Shown one piece after another: positions 45,186-54,918 of a stretch of DNA of 64,000 bases (positions within the stretch are counted from its first letter, which is position 1; each line of letters begins with the position of its first letter). The DNA is taken from assembly GCA_040387755.1 (NCBI GenBank), contig JAZKDB010000002.1, positions 558,001 to 622,000 of the forward strand, given 5' to 3'. The notes beneath the pieces were generated by a model, which did no database searches, had not been told where the DNA came from, and saw only the letters and a list, made by a program, of their open reading frames with translations. The stretch comes from Rurimicrobium sp040387755 (lineage in GTDB: Bacteria; Bacteroidota; Bacteroidia; Chitinophagales; Chitinophagaceae). Both the position numbers and the translations under genes were made by a program.

Positions 45186-45671
45186 TTATGGTTTTATCTT
45201 CTCCAATGCATCCAGAACTGTAAAAACTGCAGGACAAGAAGTAGAATTTTTTAAAGTCAGTGGAATTCGTTTTAGCAAAACATCCTCGTCTGTATATGGA
45301 TAACGGCGACAATCGCTTGGTCTGTCCTCATAAATACTGCAATAATTGTCGGCACCGAGGAAAGGGCAAGGAGATTGTTTTACTACGTAATCATTCTCTT
45401 CATCCAGCTTTAGGTATTGCTGTGCAAAATCCCCTTCCTTCATACCCAACACTTTTGCTATTCGCTTAATATCCGGTTGTTTAAATCGGGGAGAATAATT
45501 CTTGCAGCAATTAGCACATTCCAGACAATCAATTTTAGCAAATGCTTCTTCATGTAATTTCGGTAAAAGCTTCAGCATTTTTGACTTATTACCTTTCTCA
45601 AGCATCCGTCTAAAAACCTTTTGCTGCTCTTTAGCTTGTTTTTCCCAAAGTGGAGAAATATTGAGTGCCAT
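45186..45671 (-). CDS. YkgJ-type cysteine-cluster protein
   Basis: A 161-residue protein with an N-terminal CLECANCC (CxxCxxCC) and later CPFLGADNYCSIYEDRPSDCRRYP, the eight-Cys pattern of the YkgJ/Fe-S or zinc cluster family. Stop is four bases from the converging RDD gene stop. The 6S-like RNA lies upstream on the same strand. Confidence 0.9.
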   Translation of the reverse strand: MALNISPLWEKQAKEQQKVFRRMLEKGNKSKMLKLLPKLHEEAFAKIDCLECANCCKNYSPRFKQPDIKRIAKVLGMKEGDFAQQYLKLDEENDYVVKQSPCPFLGADNYCSIYEDRPSDCRRYPYTDEDVLLKRIPLTLKNSTSCPAVFTVLDALEKIKP

Positions 45672-45709
45672 TGCTTGTGTAAAATAAAATAAAACCGGAC
45701 TTCACTTGG

Positions 45710-45817
45710 TTAAAATAGAAAAGCCGATCTGAGAACAGATCAGCCCCTATAAACCCTATCACCATGAAAACCTCTTTATGAAGAAGAACAATTTTTCGTT
45801 GTTCTCATTTTTCTATT
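45710..45817 (-). ncRNA. candidate 6S-like small RNA
   Basis: About 105 bases transcribed leftward. The -7 box TATCTTTG (45819-45826) and -33 TTG (45846-45848), spacing 19, place the start at about 45817, exactly where a 9-bp closing stem begins: AATAGAAAA (45817-45809 on the minus strand) pairs with TTTTCTATT (45722-45714). A second helix, GAGAACA with TGTTCTC (45806-45800 with 45737-45731), follows, with uneven loops and an internal large loop. A rod with closing stem and central bulge at this length fits the Bacteroidota 6S-Flavo class, but I cannot confirm the family. It could otherwise be a leader for the YkgJ-type gene 39 bases further on. Confidence 0.55.
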
Positions 45818-45818
45818 A

Positions 45819-45848
45819 CAAAGATAAGCTTGTTTTTTAAAAATGCAA
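45819..45848 (-). promoter_or_regulatory. promoter of the small RNA
   Basis: Minus strand: TTG (45848-45846), 19-base spacer, TATCTTTG (45826-45819). It matches the Bacteroidota consensus well. Confidence 0.75.
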
Positions 45849-45886
45849 GTTTTTTTTCAACTTTTTTTATTTTTTTTTAAAAGTGT

Positions 45887-46819
45887 TTAAATACCCATCT
45901 TTTCCATTATTCTCTCCAGGTCACTATCGTTGTAAAACTCAATAACAACAGCACCTTTGCCGTTTTTCTTACGATCCATTCTTACTTTGGTAGAGAAATG
46001 GGAAGCCATATTATCTTCAATTCTCTTGTAGGCAGGAGGTAATTTTTGTGCTGCCAGCTTTACTTTTTCAGCACCATCTTTATGACCAGCCTGCATATCT
46101 TTTACTAATTGCTCTACCTGACGTACAGAAAGTCCTTTTTGCTGCACTTCACGGAAAACATACAATTGCTGATCGATTAAATCAAGCCCGATAATAGCAC
46201 GTGCATGCCCCATTGATAATTGACCATCACGCACTGCTTTTTGAATATCCGGAGGCAACTTCAGCATGCGTAAATAGTTGGCTACTGTACTACGCTCTTT
46301 CTTCATTCGTTCTGCCACCTGCTCCTGAGTGAGGGCACATTCATCCATCAACATTTTATAGCTGAGAGCTATTTCAATTGCATTAAGATTTTCGCGCTGC
46401 AAATTTTCCAGCAATGCCAATTCCAGCATCTCCTGATCATCTGAAGCTGTGCGGACATATGCAGGAATATCTTTTAAACCCGCCATTTTACTGGCTCTCC
46501 ATCTACGCTCGCCGGATATTAACTGGTACTTGCTTGCACTCAGTTTAATAACAGTAATGGGCTGGATAATATCATGCAATGCAATACTTTCAGACAATTC
46601 CTTCAATGCATTTTCATCAAAATCCCTTCTTGGTTGCTTAGGATTTACCACTATCAAATCTACCGGTATACGCACAATGGTACCTACAGCAGCACCTGAG
46701 TTTTGTGATGATGCAGGAGCTGATTGCACAGGGGCCTTCATTTCCTCATCAATAGTATTAAGCAAGGCTCTGATACCTTTGCCCAAGGCTTGTTTTTTAG
46801 AATTATTAGTTGCTGCCAT
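45887..46819 (-). CDS. parB: chromosome partitioning protein ParB
   Basis: A 310-residue ParB/Spo0J: N-terminal RIPVDLIVVNPKQPRRDFDENALKELSESI, nuclease-like GERRWRA (box II, CTPase), central HTH with LTQEQVAERMKKERSTVANYLRML and C-terminal dimer domain with VIEFYNDSDLERIMEKM. Overlaps parA by 14 bases. No parS-like 16-bp palindrome was recognised near it. Confidence 0.95.
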   Translation of the reverse strand: MAATNNSKKQALGKGIRALLNTIDEEMKAPVQSAPASSQNSGAAVGTIVRIPVDLIVVNPKQPRRDFDENALKELSESIALHDIIQPITVIKLSASKYQLISGERRWRASKMAGLKDIPAYVRTASDDQEMLELALLENLQRENLNAIEIALSYKMLMDECALTQEQVAERMKKERSTVANYLRMLKLPPDIQKAVRDGQLSMGHARAIIGLDLIDQQLYVFREVQQKGLSVRQVEQLVKDMQAGHKDGAEKVKLAAQKLPPAYKRIEDNMASHFSTKVRMDRKKNGKGAVVIEFYNDSDLERIMEKMGI

Positions 46820-47627
46820 CCTCTTTCGGTTCTAATATTTTGTCTTCGTTCTTGATTTTTGTCAGGTCGTTTTTTTGCAGAATCTCTTTGGCAAGATTTA
46901 AATAATTGGTTGCGCCGGTACTGTCTGCATCATACATCAATGCCGGTTTGCCAAAACTCGGTGCTTCACCCAGCTTTGTATTGCGATGAATAATCGTATT
47001 GAAAACCAAAGAGTCAAAATGATTTTTGATTTCTTCTACCACCTGATTGCTCAATCGTAAACGGCCATCATACATGGTCATTAAAATGCCTTCTATAGCT
47101 AATGCTGTATTCAATCTGGTTTGTACAATTTTAATGGTATTGAGCAATTTACCCAATCCTTCAAGGGCAAAGTATTCGCATTGTACCGGTATCAAAACAG
47201 AATCTGCCGCTGACAGTGCATTTACCGTTATCAAACCCAGTGATGGTGAGCAATCAATGATAACAAAATCAAATTTTGTGCTCATTTCATCTATTGATTT
47301 GCGCAAAATGTGCTCTCTGTTTGGTTGATTAATCAACTCAATTTCAGCGCCTACAAGATCCAGATGAGAAGGCAATAATGACAAATTAGGTGTTTCTGTT
47401 TCCAGTATTACCTGCATCATTGGGGTATCATTAACCAGACAATCGTATAAACTGAGTTGAATATTCTTCAAATCAAATCCATTGCCTGTAGTGCTGTTGG
47501 CCTGAGGATCTGCATCAATAAGCAAAGTCTTATACTCCAAAACCGCCAGACTGGCGGCCAGATTAATTGCCGTTGTTGTTTTCCCTACCCCACCTTTTTG
47601 GTTTGCTATTGCAATAATTTTTGCCAT
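46806..47627 (-). CDS. parA: chromosome partitioning ATPase ParA
   Basis: A 273-residue Walker-type ATPase: deviant Walker A KGGVGKTTTAINLA near residue 10, IDADPQANSTTG, and Walker B FVIIDCSPSLG. It lacks the N-terminal HTH of plasmid ParA types, which with its context makes it the chromosomal Soj type. ParB follows with overlap. Confidence 0.95.
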   Translation of the reverse strand: MAKIIAIANQKGGVGKTTTAINLAASLAVLEYKTLLIDADPQANSTTGNGFDLKNIQLSLYDCLVNDTPMMQVILETETPNLSLLPSHLDLVGAEIELINQPNREHILRKSIDEMSTKFDFVIIDCSPSLGLITVNALSAADSVLIPVQCEYFALEGLGKLLNTIKIVQTRLNTALAIEGILMTMYDGRLRLSNQVVEEIKNHFDSLVFNTIIHRNTKLGEAPSFGKPALMYDADSTGATNYLNLAKEILQKNDLTKIKNEDKILEPKEDGSN

Positions 47628-47665
47628 CGTATCTATGTATTTGCCTGCGCAAAAAATTGTTCAAA

Positions 47666-48343
47666 TTAAAATTCCAGGCTTTCGCCAATCGCTGGCAAAA
47701 GTAACTCTTTCTGCGCCATTCTGAAAAGTGATTTTGCCTGCTCAGTATCAATACTTATTGGGGGAAATGTATTATAATGTACACCCACAATCTTTTCACA
47801 TTGAACCATTTGTGCAGCAACAACAGCATCTCCGGCATCCATGGTATAATTACCTCCAATGGGTAAAACAGCAAAATCTAAGCGGGCATAATGAGGAATG
47901 AGTTGCATTTCAGTACTAAGGGAGGTATCTCCTGAATAATAAAAGCTACCAGCATCGGTAGCTATAACAAAACCGCCCGGATTACCACCATAACTGCCAT
48001 CAGGCATACTGCTGCTGTGTGCAGCCGGCACAAAGGACACTCGTCCAAAGTCAAAACTATAGGACCCGAAATTCATTTCATGGGTATTTTGTACCCCTTT
48101 TGCCCTCAGCCATGATACAACTTCTACCCCACCGATAACCATAGCACCTGTGCGCTGAGCAATAGCAGCCACATCGGCAATATGATCGCCATGACCATGA
48201 GACACTAAAATATAATCGGCCTGCAAAGAGTTAATATCAATGTGTGCCGCCAAAGCATTGGGGCTGATAAATGGGTCAAACAAAAGTATTTTGCCCGAAA
48301 GCTCTACAGAAAAGGACGCATGTCCATAATAAGTCAATTTCAT
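47666..48343 (-). CDS. UPF0173-type metallo-beta-lactamase-fold hydrolase
   Basis: A 225-residue metal-dependent hydrolase: first His motif TYYGHASFSVE, metal motif SHGHGDHIADV, and DTSLSTEM, MDAGDAVVAAQM, GVHYNTFPPI. It fits the YtkL/UPF0173 family in length and motifs. Physiological substrate unknown. parA starts 39 bases downstream. Confidence 0.92.
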   Translation of the reverse strand: MKLTYYGHASFSVELSGKILLFDPFISPNALAAHIDINSLQADYILVSHGHGDHIADVAAIAQRTGAMVIGGVEVVSWLRAKGVQNTHEMNFGSYSFDFGRVSFVPAAHSSSMPDGSYGGNPGGFVIATDAGSFYYSGDTSLSTEMQLIPHYARLDFAVLPIGGNYTMDAGDAVVAAQMVQCEKIVGVHYNTFPPISIDTEQAKSLFRMAQKELLLPAIGESLEF

Positions 48344-48354
48344 AAAAATAATAG

Positions 48355-49029
48355 CTATCTCTTTTTCTTTTTATTGTAAGGATACCGGCCATAAAAATCC
48401 TGCAAGGCATGACTGTAGCGTTTGGCACAGGCTCGGTAATAAGTATTTGTTCTTAAATTGGTGTATTTATAAAAAACATTCAGTTTTTTGGATTTAAAAT
48501 TTTTGTAGGTTGCCGGCCCTGGTGTACGGGGCAGAGGGAAAGGTAATAAATCACCCTTATAATCCAATGCAACCAACATTTTTTTTGATACATGAGCATC
48601 AAAAGGAGTGCTCTCGTCGGGCACCAAAATGCCAAAATATAGTAGAAATACTGTGGTGTCGCCATCCTCTATCACGGCATCTTCCACCCTCTTGCCCTTG
48701 TCATCCAACAAAAAATCCCTGATTTGCCCATTTTGAATGGCAACAATATTGGAATCATAAAAATAATACACAGGGCAATACTTGAAATTATCCTCAAAAT
48801 CCATAATCAATTTCTGATTGAATTTTTTCAGAGCTTCCATCAATTCAGGTTTTGTCAACGAATCCTGCGTTCGGTCCAGCCTTTTGTATGCTGTAAACAA
48901 CTCAACCAATACTGCCTTTGGGGGCTTTTCATCAGCGTTTGCTTTTTTCCGACGCAACATCTGTGCCGAACTAAAATCGGGAAAACAAAGACAAATCAAC
49001 AAGAATACCGGTATAACAATTCTGGTCAT
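48355..49029 (-). CDS. hypothetical secreted protein
   Basis: A 224-residue protein with signal peptide (MTRIVIPVFLLICLCFPDFSSA). The mature part has FEDNFKYCPVYYFYDSNIVAIQNGQI and LPFPLPRTPGPATYKNF and a strongly basic C-terminus (YNKKKKR). No family recognised. It lies 12 bases upstream of the UPF0173 gene and shares its strand. Confidence 0.75.
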   Translation of the reverse strand: MTRIVIPVFLLICLCFPDFSSAQMLRRKKANADEKPPKAVLVELFTAYKRLDRTQDSLTKPELMEALKKFNQKLIMDFEDNFKYCPVYYFYDSNIVAIQNGQIRDFLLDDKGKRVEDAVIEDGDTTVFLLYFGILVPDESTPFDAHVSKKMLVALDYKGDLLPFPLPRTPGPATYKNFKSKKLNVFYKYTNLRTNTYYRACAKRYSHALQDFYGRYPYNKKKKR

Positions 49030-49146
49030 AACTTAGGTTTTTGCTATTTACCAAAGTTAAATGCAAAGTCTGTTCTAAAGTCCCGGATTTTGGTGAGATA
49101 CAACAAAACAAAAGCAAAAGACACAAAATTACCTCTTCCTTTATTG

Positions 49147-50568
49147 CTATTTAACCTTTGTAATCTTCATTGTATTGGTTGGCAAATGCTCGGCAACAGG
49201 TGTACTACAAGTGTTCACCACTACATCTCCCTCTTTAATCAGGCCACGAGCCTTTAAAAACTCTATCTGATCACCAATAATCTTATCAATACTCTCTTCT
49301 ACTTCAAAATAGAAGGCTTGTACACCCCAGCTCAGGCTCAGTTGATTGACCAATGACTGGGTTTTGGTGAATACAAAAAGTGGTGAACGTGGTCGGTAAC
49401 TGGACAACATAAAACCGGTATAACCAGATTGAGTCATGCCTATCAGTGCATTGGCCTTTACATCACGAGCCATTTCGCAGGCATTGTAGCAAAGTGCATC
49501 GCTAATAAAAGAAGGCGAATGTGGCTGTGGAACCAGATTGCGGTTATATACCGTTTCTTCCTTTTCCACTTCATTTATGATATTCACCATGGTGCGTATC
49601 ACCAGCTCAGGATATCGCCCCATAGCCGTTTCTCCGCTCAGCATTACAGCATCGGCACCTTCTATCACTGCATTGGCCACATCGGTGATTTCACTTCTGT
49701 TGGGTCGTGTACGGTCTATCATACTCTCCATCATCTGTGTAGCAATAATCACAGGTTTGGCACGGTGAATACATTTACGGATGATGTTCTTTTGAATCAT
49801 CGGGATTTTTTCGAGCGGAAGTTCAACGCCCAAATCGCCACGCGCCACCATTACAGCATCAGATGCCAAAATGATTTCACGAAGATTTTCCAGCGCTTCA
49901 GGTTTCTCTATTTTAGCAATAATTTTAGCATCATGCCCTTTAGCTTTCAATATGGTGCGCAATTCATTAATATCATTGGCTGTACGGACAAAAGAAAGTG
50001 CCAGCCAATCAATGCTGTTGCGTACTATAAAATCAATATCAGCAAGATCCTTTTCTGTCAATGAGGGCAATGAGATTTTTGTATCAGGAAGATTAATTCC
50101 TTTCTTCGAAGTCAGATCTCCTGGTGTTGTCACCTCCACTTTTACCCTTGTATCCTCCCCTATCTCCAATACCACCACTTCTATTTTACCATCATCAATC
50201 ATAATGGTTTCCCCCACTTTCACATCGGTATGAAAATTGGGATAAGACAAATAAACACCGTCCAGATTGCCCAGACGCTTCTCGTTGGTAAAATAAAAGA
50301 CATCACCTCTGCGCAATTCAAGTACATCATTTTCTATCTCACCCACACGCAATTTAGGTCCTTGCAAATCGGCAAGAATGGCTATGTTAAAAGGGAAAGC
50401 AGCATTGATCTTATTGATATGCTGAATGACCTCATAATGCTGCTCATGGGTACCATGGCTAAAGTTAAGTCGAAACACATTGACACCTTCCTGCACCAAA
50501 GCCAACAATTTCTCATAGGTATTACAGGCTGGCCCAACGGTGGCCACAATCTTCGTTTTGTGCAACAT
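49147..50568 (-). CDS. pyk: pyruvate kinase
   Basis: A 473-residue pyruvate kinase: MLHKTKIVATVGPACNTYEKL, active-site ADLQGPKLRVG, IIAKIEKPEALENL with catalytic Lys, ARGDLGVELPLEKIP and TQMMESMIDRTRPNRSE. Last step of glycolysis, phosphoenolpyruvate plus ADP to pyruvate plus ATP. Full length. The following OsmC gene on its 5' side is 20 bases away. Confidence 0.97.
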   Translation of the reverse strand: MLHKTKIVATVGPACNTYEKLLALVQEGVNVFRLNFSHGTHEQHYEVIQHINKINAAFPFNIAILADLQGPKLRVGEIENDVLELRRGDVFYFTNEKRLGNLDGVYLSYPNFHTDVKVGETIMIDDGKIEVVVLEIGEDTRVKVEVTTPGDLTSKKGINLPDTKISLPSLTEKDLADIDFIVRNSIDWLALSFVRTANDINELRTILKAKGHDAKIIAKIEKPEALENLREIILASDAVMVARGDLGVELPLEKIPMIQKNIIRKCIHRAKPVIIATQMMESMIDRTRPNRSEITDVANAVIEGADAVMLSGETAMGRYPELVIRTMVNIINEVEKEETVYNRNLVPQPHSPSFISDALCYNACEMARDVKANALIGMTQSGYTGFMLSSYRPRSPLFVFTKTQSLVNQLSLSWGVQAFYFEVEESIDKIIGDQIEFLKARGLIKEGDVVVNTCSTPVAEHLPTNTMKITKVK

Positions 50569-50588
50569 AGTTTTTGTTTTATTCGGGA

Positions 50589-51068
50589 TTAAATAGCAGC
50601 GACAATGCTGCTTGGCTTCACTTCGATAGGGAAATTACAGGAATTGGCAATAAAGCACTTCTTATGTGCTTCAGCATGCAATTCATTGGCTTTGGCCAAC
50701 ATCCATTCTTCGGCAACACCCACTACAGGGTTCAAAACCACCGAAGCAAAATGGCCGGGGGCATCCGGCGAAACAACCATCATACCCTCGGCCTTATCTG
50801 TATAGCTATGCACCACCACGTCGTTATCGGCACAGATGTGCAAAAACCACAGCATATGGCAGGTAGCCAGAGATGAAACAAAAAAATCTTCCGGATTATA
50901 TTTACCGGCATCACCTCGAAATGGGGTATCTGAAGAGCACTCCAGCAGAGGCTTTCCCTCTACCTGTACATTGTGACTACGCTCATACACTTCATAATTT
51001 TCGGTACCTAAGCCCATATTACCTGTCCACTCAACTGCTACGGTGTAATGATGATTTTTGTTGATCAT
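50589..51068 (-). CDS. OsmC-family peroxide-related protein
   Basis: A 159-residue OsmC/Ohr-like protein: NPEDFFVSSLATCHMLWFLHIC with the first redox Cys, and KKCFIANSCNFPIEV with the second. The short DFFVSSLATCHM form is typical of OsmC-like proteins using a His-Cys pair; peroxidase function is likely. I chose the ATG at 51066-51068 (MINKNHHY). Co-transcription with pyk is likely. Confidence 0.9.
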   Translation of the reverse strand: MINKNHHYTVAVEWTGNMGLGTENYEVYERSHNVQVEGKPLLECSSDTPFRGDAGKYNPEDFFVSSLATCHMLWFLHICADNDVVVHSYTDKAEGMMVVSPDAPGHFASVVLNPVVGVAEEWMLAKANELHAEAHKKCFIANSCNFPIEVKPSSIVAAI

Positions 51069-51168
51069 TAGGATATGTTTTGTATCCAACAAAAGTAAAC
51101 TTCTTATTGAAAGAAGCCAGTAGCATCTATTATTTTAACGTTAAGTAGCATAAAGAGAATCTTTTAGA

Positions 51169-51891
51169 TTATATTTTCATTCCCAAACCTATTCTTGCTG
51201 CCCAATATTTTGGTGCCAAATCAAATTTCAAAACACTGCTGTTATTTTGTTCGGCAGAAAAACTGGGGTTGTTGATCTTCTGGATTTCTGTACTCATATT
51301 GATGATTAAAAGAGGAATATTAAAATCAAGAAAGAATTTTGAAGACAAATAATAGTTGATCCGTGGTATCAGAAAAGTTTTAACACCAAACTCAGTATGT
51401 GACTGCATCAATAGGGCCGTATTATTGGGCATGTAAGCATCCTTTGTATAAAAACCATATACACCAATACCCATAGAAGGAACCAATCTGTGATTTTTAA
51501 GTTTACAAAAATTAATCACATATTCATATCGCAAGCCTATATCTGTACTGCTGGCTACCGCGGAATCTACTAAAAGCGTCATTGAAATAGAATCCCGAAT
51601 ATCAAAAGTCTTATTCTCTCGGTTCATCCTGAAATTACTGAGCTCTATTTCATGAAAATTCCTTTTGGCATTACTCCACTGATACGCCACAGAAGGATGC
51701 AAGACTTGAAGGCTTTTTTGTTGAATATAAATATTGGTGGATAGCGACTGATACTGAGTGTTACTGCTTTCCTGATACCTGACTGTGTTGTAAATCTTGA
51801 GTCCTTGCTTATAATTCAGGTAAGTATTCTGGGCAATAGCAGAATGTATGAACAGCACTGAAAACAAAGCAAGAAAATGTAGGGTTTTCAT
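51169..51891 (-). CDS. hypothetical secreted/outer-membrane protein
   Basis: A 240-residue protein with signal peptide (MKTLHFLALFSVLFIHSAIAQ) and alternating aromatic beta-strands (YEYVINFCKLKNHRLVPSMGIGVYG, PRINYYLSSKFFLDFNIPLLIIN) ending in a barrel-like KYWAARIGLGMKI. Start chosen at the ATG 51889-51891, in front of the signal. A small barrel is likely; no named family. Confidence 0.78.
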   Translation of the reverse strand: MKTLHFLALFSVLFIHSAIAQNTYLNYKQGLKIYNTVRYQESSNTQYQSLSTNIYIQQKSLQVLHPSVAYQWSNAKRNFHEIELSNFRMNRENKTFDIRDSISMTLLVDSAVASSTDIGLRYEYVINFCKLKNHRLVPSMGIGVYGFYTKDAYMPNNTALLMQSHTEFGVKTFLIPRINYYLSSKFFLDFNIPLLIINMSTEIQKINNPSFSAEQNNSSVLKFDLAPKYWAARIGLGMKI

Positions 51892-52026
51892 AAGATAAAT
51901 ATTGAGTTGAGTAACAAACGAGGACAAGAAAAAAATATTGCCTGCAAAAAAAAGGCCCTCCATCACGTAAAGCATTTTCAATTATTTCATATCTTATCTT
52001 CACAGTAAATCTATAAACTAGTTTTG

Positions 52027-52656
52027 ATGAATACCGAAAAAAAGAAAAAGTATTGGGACTATATTATTCTTTGTGCAAGAGTTCTTCTTGCATTGACCTT
52101 TATAAACTATGGATGGGCAAAACTATCCGGCAATCAATTTGGTGTATCAGCTTCGGAAATGAATATGACCATCAAAGAGATTGGCTTGTTCAAGCTTTCC
52201 TGGTATTTATTCGAACAGCAACCCTTCAAAAGTTTCATTGGCATTTCGCAAATTATTGCAGGTCTATTATTACTATACAATAGAACACTTATTCTTGGAG
52301 CCTTGATGTTTATTCCCATATTGGCCAATATCCTTGTGATTGATATGACTTATATAAAAATGCCGGCATTCTATTGGCGCTTATCATACTATATACTGCT
52401 CGACATCCTTATTCTCTGGCACTATAAAGACAGAATGTTTGCAGCATTCAAATCAATCGTTGCAGGCATAAATACCAAATACAAATTTAGCTGGAAAGCA
52501 TATGCACTCATTCCTGTAATAGTAATACTGCTGGAGTGTCTGCCCATTTTTATCAAACTTATTTGGGGGATAATCTTTCATACAAAACAAACGATTGAAC
52601 AATTTAAATCTCTGGAGAGTGTTTGGCAAAATTTTTTAAACTGGCTTAACAGCTAA
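52027..52656 (+). CDS. DoxX-like membrane protein
   Basis: A 209-residue protein with four to five membrane helices. The core, ARVLLALTFINYGWAKLSGNQF and ALMFIPILANILVIDMTYIKMPAFYWR, resembles DoxX/DoxD-like proteins; the C-terminal helix around ALIPVIVILLECLPIFIKL is extra. Function unknown. The ATG at 52027 is used rather than the TTG at 52024. Confidence 0.75.
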   Translation: MNTEKKKKYWDYIILCARVLLALTFINYGWAKLSGNQFGVSASEMNMTIKEIGLFKLSWYLFEQQPFKSFIGISQIIAGLLLLYNRTLILGALMFIPILANILVIDMTYIKMPAFYWRLSYYILLDILILWHYKDRMFAAFKSIVAGINTKYKFSWKAYALIPVIVILLECLPIFIKLIWGIIFHTKQTIEQFKSLESVWQNFLNWLNS

Positions 52657-52661
52657 CAAAA

Positions 52662-52690
52662 AAAATGCCCTCCAACACGGAGGGCATTTT
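52662..52690. terminator. bidirectional terminator between DoxX-like gene and htpG
   Basis: AAAATGCCCTCC (52662-52673) pairs perfectly with GGAGGGCATTTT (52679-52690) around a 5-base loop. Confidence 0.92.
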
Positions 52691-52715
52691 CAATTATTCA
52701 CGATTCATTCAAAAA

Positions 52716-54611
52716 CTAATCAATCAAGTCTACACTGCGTTCTACAAATGCTGTCAAATCAGCACCAGTCAGCATTCCCTGCGATAATAATGCCAAGTCA
52801 AATGCCTGACGCGCCAAACGTTTTTGAGTGGCTTCATCTTCAGTAGCCAACAATTTCTTGATGAGTTTATGATTACCATTTACCGACACTTTATAATTGT
52901 CGGGCAGATTACCATAAAAGCCCATCATTCCGCCGCCGCCCATTTTGGCCATGTCTTTCATCCTGCGCATAAACTCATCCATCGTTACCGTTACAGGCAA
53001 TTCATCAGGGCTCAATCCGGTTACTTCCACATTCATCGTCGTCTTGTCAATAGCTTTGTCAAAGACTTCTTTCACTGTCTTACTCTCGTCTTCGCTCAGC
53101 ACACTTTCAATCTTAATATCTTTCTCAATGAGCTTATCCAACACGTCAGAGTCAATTCTTTTCAAAGAAGTCTTCTCCAGTTTCTGCTCCAGCTGCGAGA
53201 TAAAATGATTGTCCAGCGGGCCATTCATCAACAATACATCATAGCTTCTCTTTTCTGCATTGGCGATAAAAGTATGTTGCTTACCGGCGTCATTGGTGTA
53301 CAGATACACCACATTACCTTCTTTATTGGTCTGCTCTGCTTTTACTTTTTCGGCATATTCAGGTAAAGTGAAATAAGCTTTGTTTACGTTCGCCAGCAAC
53401 ACAAAATCCTTGGCACGATCGTAGAATTTTTCATCACTCACCATTCCGTATTTGATAAACAAACCGATATCCTGCCACTTTTCTTCAAAAGCCTTACGGT
53501 CTTCTTTGAACAGCTCCGACAATTTATCGGCTACTTTACGGGTAATGTAAGAATTGATTTTTTTCACATTACCATCGGCCTGCAGGAAGCTGCGCGACAC
53601 ATTCAGCGGTATATCCGGACTATCAATCACACCATGCATCAACATCAAAAACTCCGGTACAATGTCTTTTACCTCGTCGGTAATAAACACCTGGCGGCTG
53701 AATAATTTGATTTTATTGCGTTGCAATTCCAGCTCGTTTTTCACTTTAGGGAAATACAAAACACCGGTCAGATTGAAGGGATAATCCACATTCAAATGAA
53801 TCCAGAACAAGGGCTCTTCGGAGTAAGGATAAAGCTCCTGATAGAAATTCAGGTAATCCTCATCAGTCAATTCTGATGGCGCTTTGGTCCAGATAGGAGC
53901 AGTATTGTTGATGATATTCTCTACTTCTATTTCTTTGTATTTTGCTTTTCCTTCTTCGTCTTCGCCATCAGGAATGCTTTCGGTACGCATACCAAATTGT
54001 ATGGGCACAGGCAAAAACTGACCATATTTTTTCAGGATTTCTTTTAGTTTTTGTTCATCCAGAAACTCAGCGCTCTCTTCGTTGATGTGCAGGACAATAT
54101 CCGAACCGCGTGTAGTACGGTCGCCTTCTGCAATCTCAAAAGAAGTGCTGCCATCGCATATCCAGCGGGCAGGCTGTGTGCCTTCCTGATACGAAAGGGT
54201 GTTGATTTCTACCTTATCGGCCACCATAAAAGCGGAGTAAAAACCCAAACCAAATTTGCCGATAATCTCGTTGGCTTCTTTGGCTTCTTTGAATTTTTCC
54301 ATAAACTCAGTTGCACCCGAGAAGGCCACCTGATTGATGTATTTCTTGATTTCTTCGGCCGTCATACCAATACCCATATCACTGATGGTAATGGTTTTGG
54401 CTTCTTTATCCAGAGACACCGACACTTTGATATCGCCCAGTTCGCCTTTGTATTCGCCCAGCGAAGCCAATCTTTTGATTTTTTGGCTGGCATCTACGGC
54501 ATTGGATACCAACTCGCGCAAGAAAATTTCGTTGTCCGAGTACAGGAATTTTTTGATAATCGGGAAGATGTTTTCCGTATGGATGGAAATCGTACCTTTT
54601 TCTTGAATCAT
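52716..54611 (-). CDS. htpG: molecular chaperone HtpG (Hsp90)
   Basis: A 631-residue Hsp90: N-terminal ATPase domain with FLRELVSNAVDASQKI, DMGIGM and IGKFGLGFYSAFMVAD, a middle domain with SRQVFITDEVKDIVPEFL and NVSRSFLQ, and the C-terminal dimer domain. No MEEVD tail, as for bacterial forms. Full length. Confidence 0.97.
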   Translation of the reverse strand: MIQEKGTISIHTENIFPIIKKFLYSDNEIFLRELVSNAVDASQKIKRLASLGEYKGELGDIKVSVSLDKEAKTITISDMGIGMTAEEIKKYINQVAFSGATEFMEKFKEAKEANEIIGKFGLGFYSAFMVADKVEINTLSYQEGTQPARWICDGSTSFEIAEGDRTTRGSDIVLHINEESAEFLDEQKLKEILKKYGQFLPVPIQFGMRTESIPDGEDEEGKAKYKEIEVENIINNTAPIWTKAPSELTDEDYLNFYQELYPYSEEPLFWIHLNVDYPFNLTGVLYFPKVKNELELQRNKIKLFSRQVFITDEVKDIVPEFLMLMHGVIDSPDIPLNVSRSFLQADGNVKKINSYITRKVADKLSELFKEDRKAFEEKWQDIGLFIKYGMVSDEKFYDRAKDFVLLANVNKAYFTLPEYAEKVKAEQTNKEGNVVYLYTNDAGKQHTFIANAEKRSYDVLLMNGPLDNHFISQLEQKLEKTSLKRIDSDVLDKLIEKDIKIESVLSEDESKTVKEVFDKAIDKTTMNVEVTGLSPDELPVTVTMDEFMRRMKDMAKMGGGGMMGFYGNLPDNYKVSVNGNHKLIKKLLATEDEATQKRLARQAFDLALLSQGMLTGADLTAFVERSVDLID

Positions 54612-54918
54612 AATATGTTGAGTTTTTTATTTGCTTTATAGGCAGTTTCAATGATTGTACCAGAGCCCGGTTTTGGGACAAATTGACAGCGAAATGGATT
54701 TCGGATGGGTAATTATTGAATGAGGATTGACAGAAATTCACACTTTGCGTTTGTAAAAAACATTTTGGGCGTGCCCCCGAAGTTTCACTCGGGGTCGGGC
54801 TTTCGGCTCTACTTCGTGCCGCCTCTATCCCTCACGCAGGCCTCTTCAAAAGAACTTTGTCCATATTTGTCTACAGAAGCAACAAACAAGCCTTATTTTG
54901 CATCAAATACACCCGGCT
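54612..54918. other. gene-free stretch with GC-rich part
   Basis: About 307 bases. The AT-rich part before htpG may contain its promoter. At 54770-54850 a GC-rich patch holds a small hairpin, CCCCGA (54775-54780) with TCGGGG (54789-54794). Only one copy occurs here, so a repeat origin cannot be tested. Confidence 0.5.

Noticed and set aside
54760..54900. GC-rich stretch before the esterase gene as a mobile element
   Set aside because: Only one copy in the window, so no internal evidence for a repeat.
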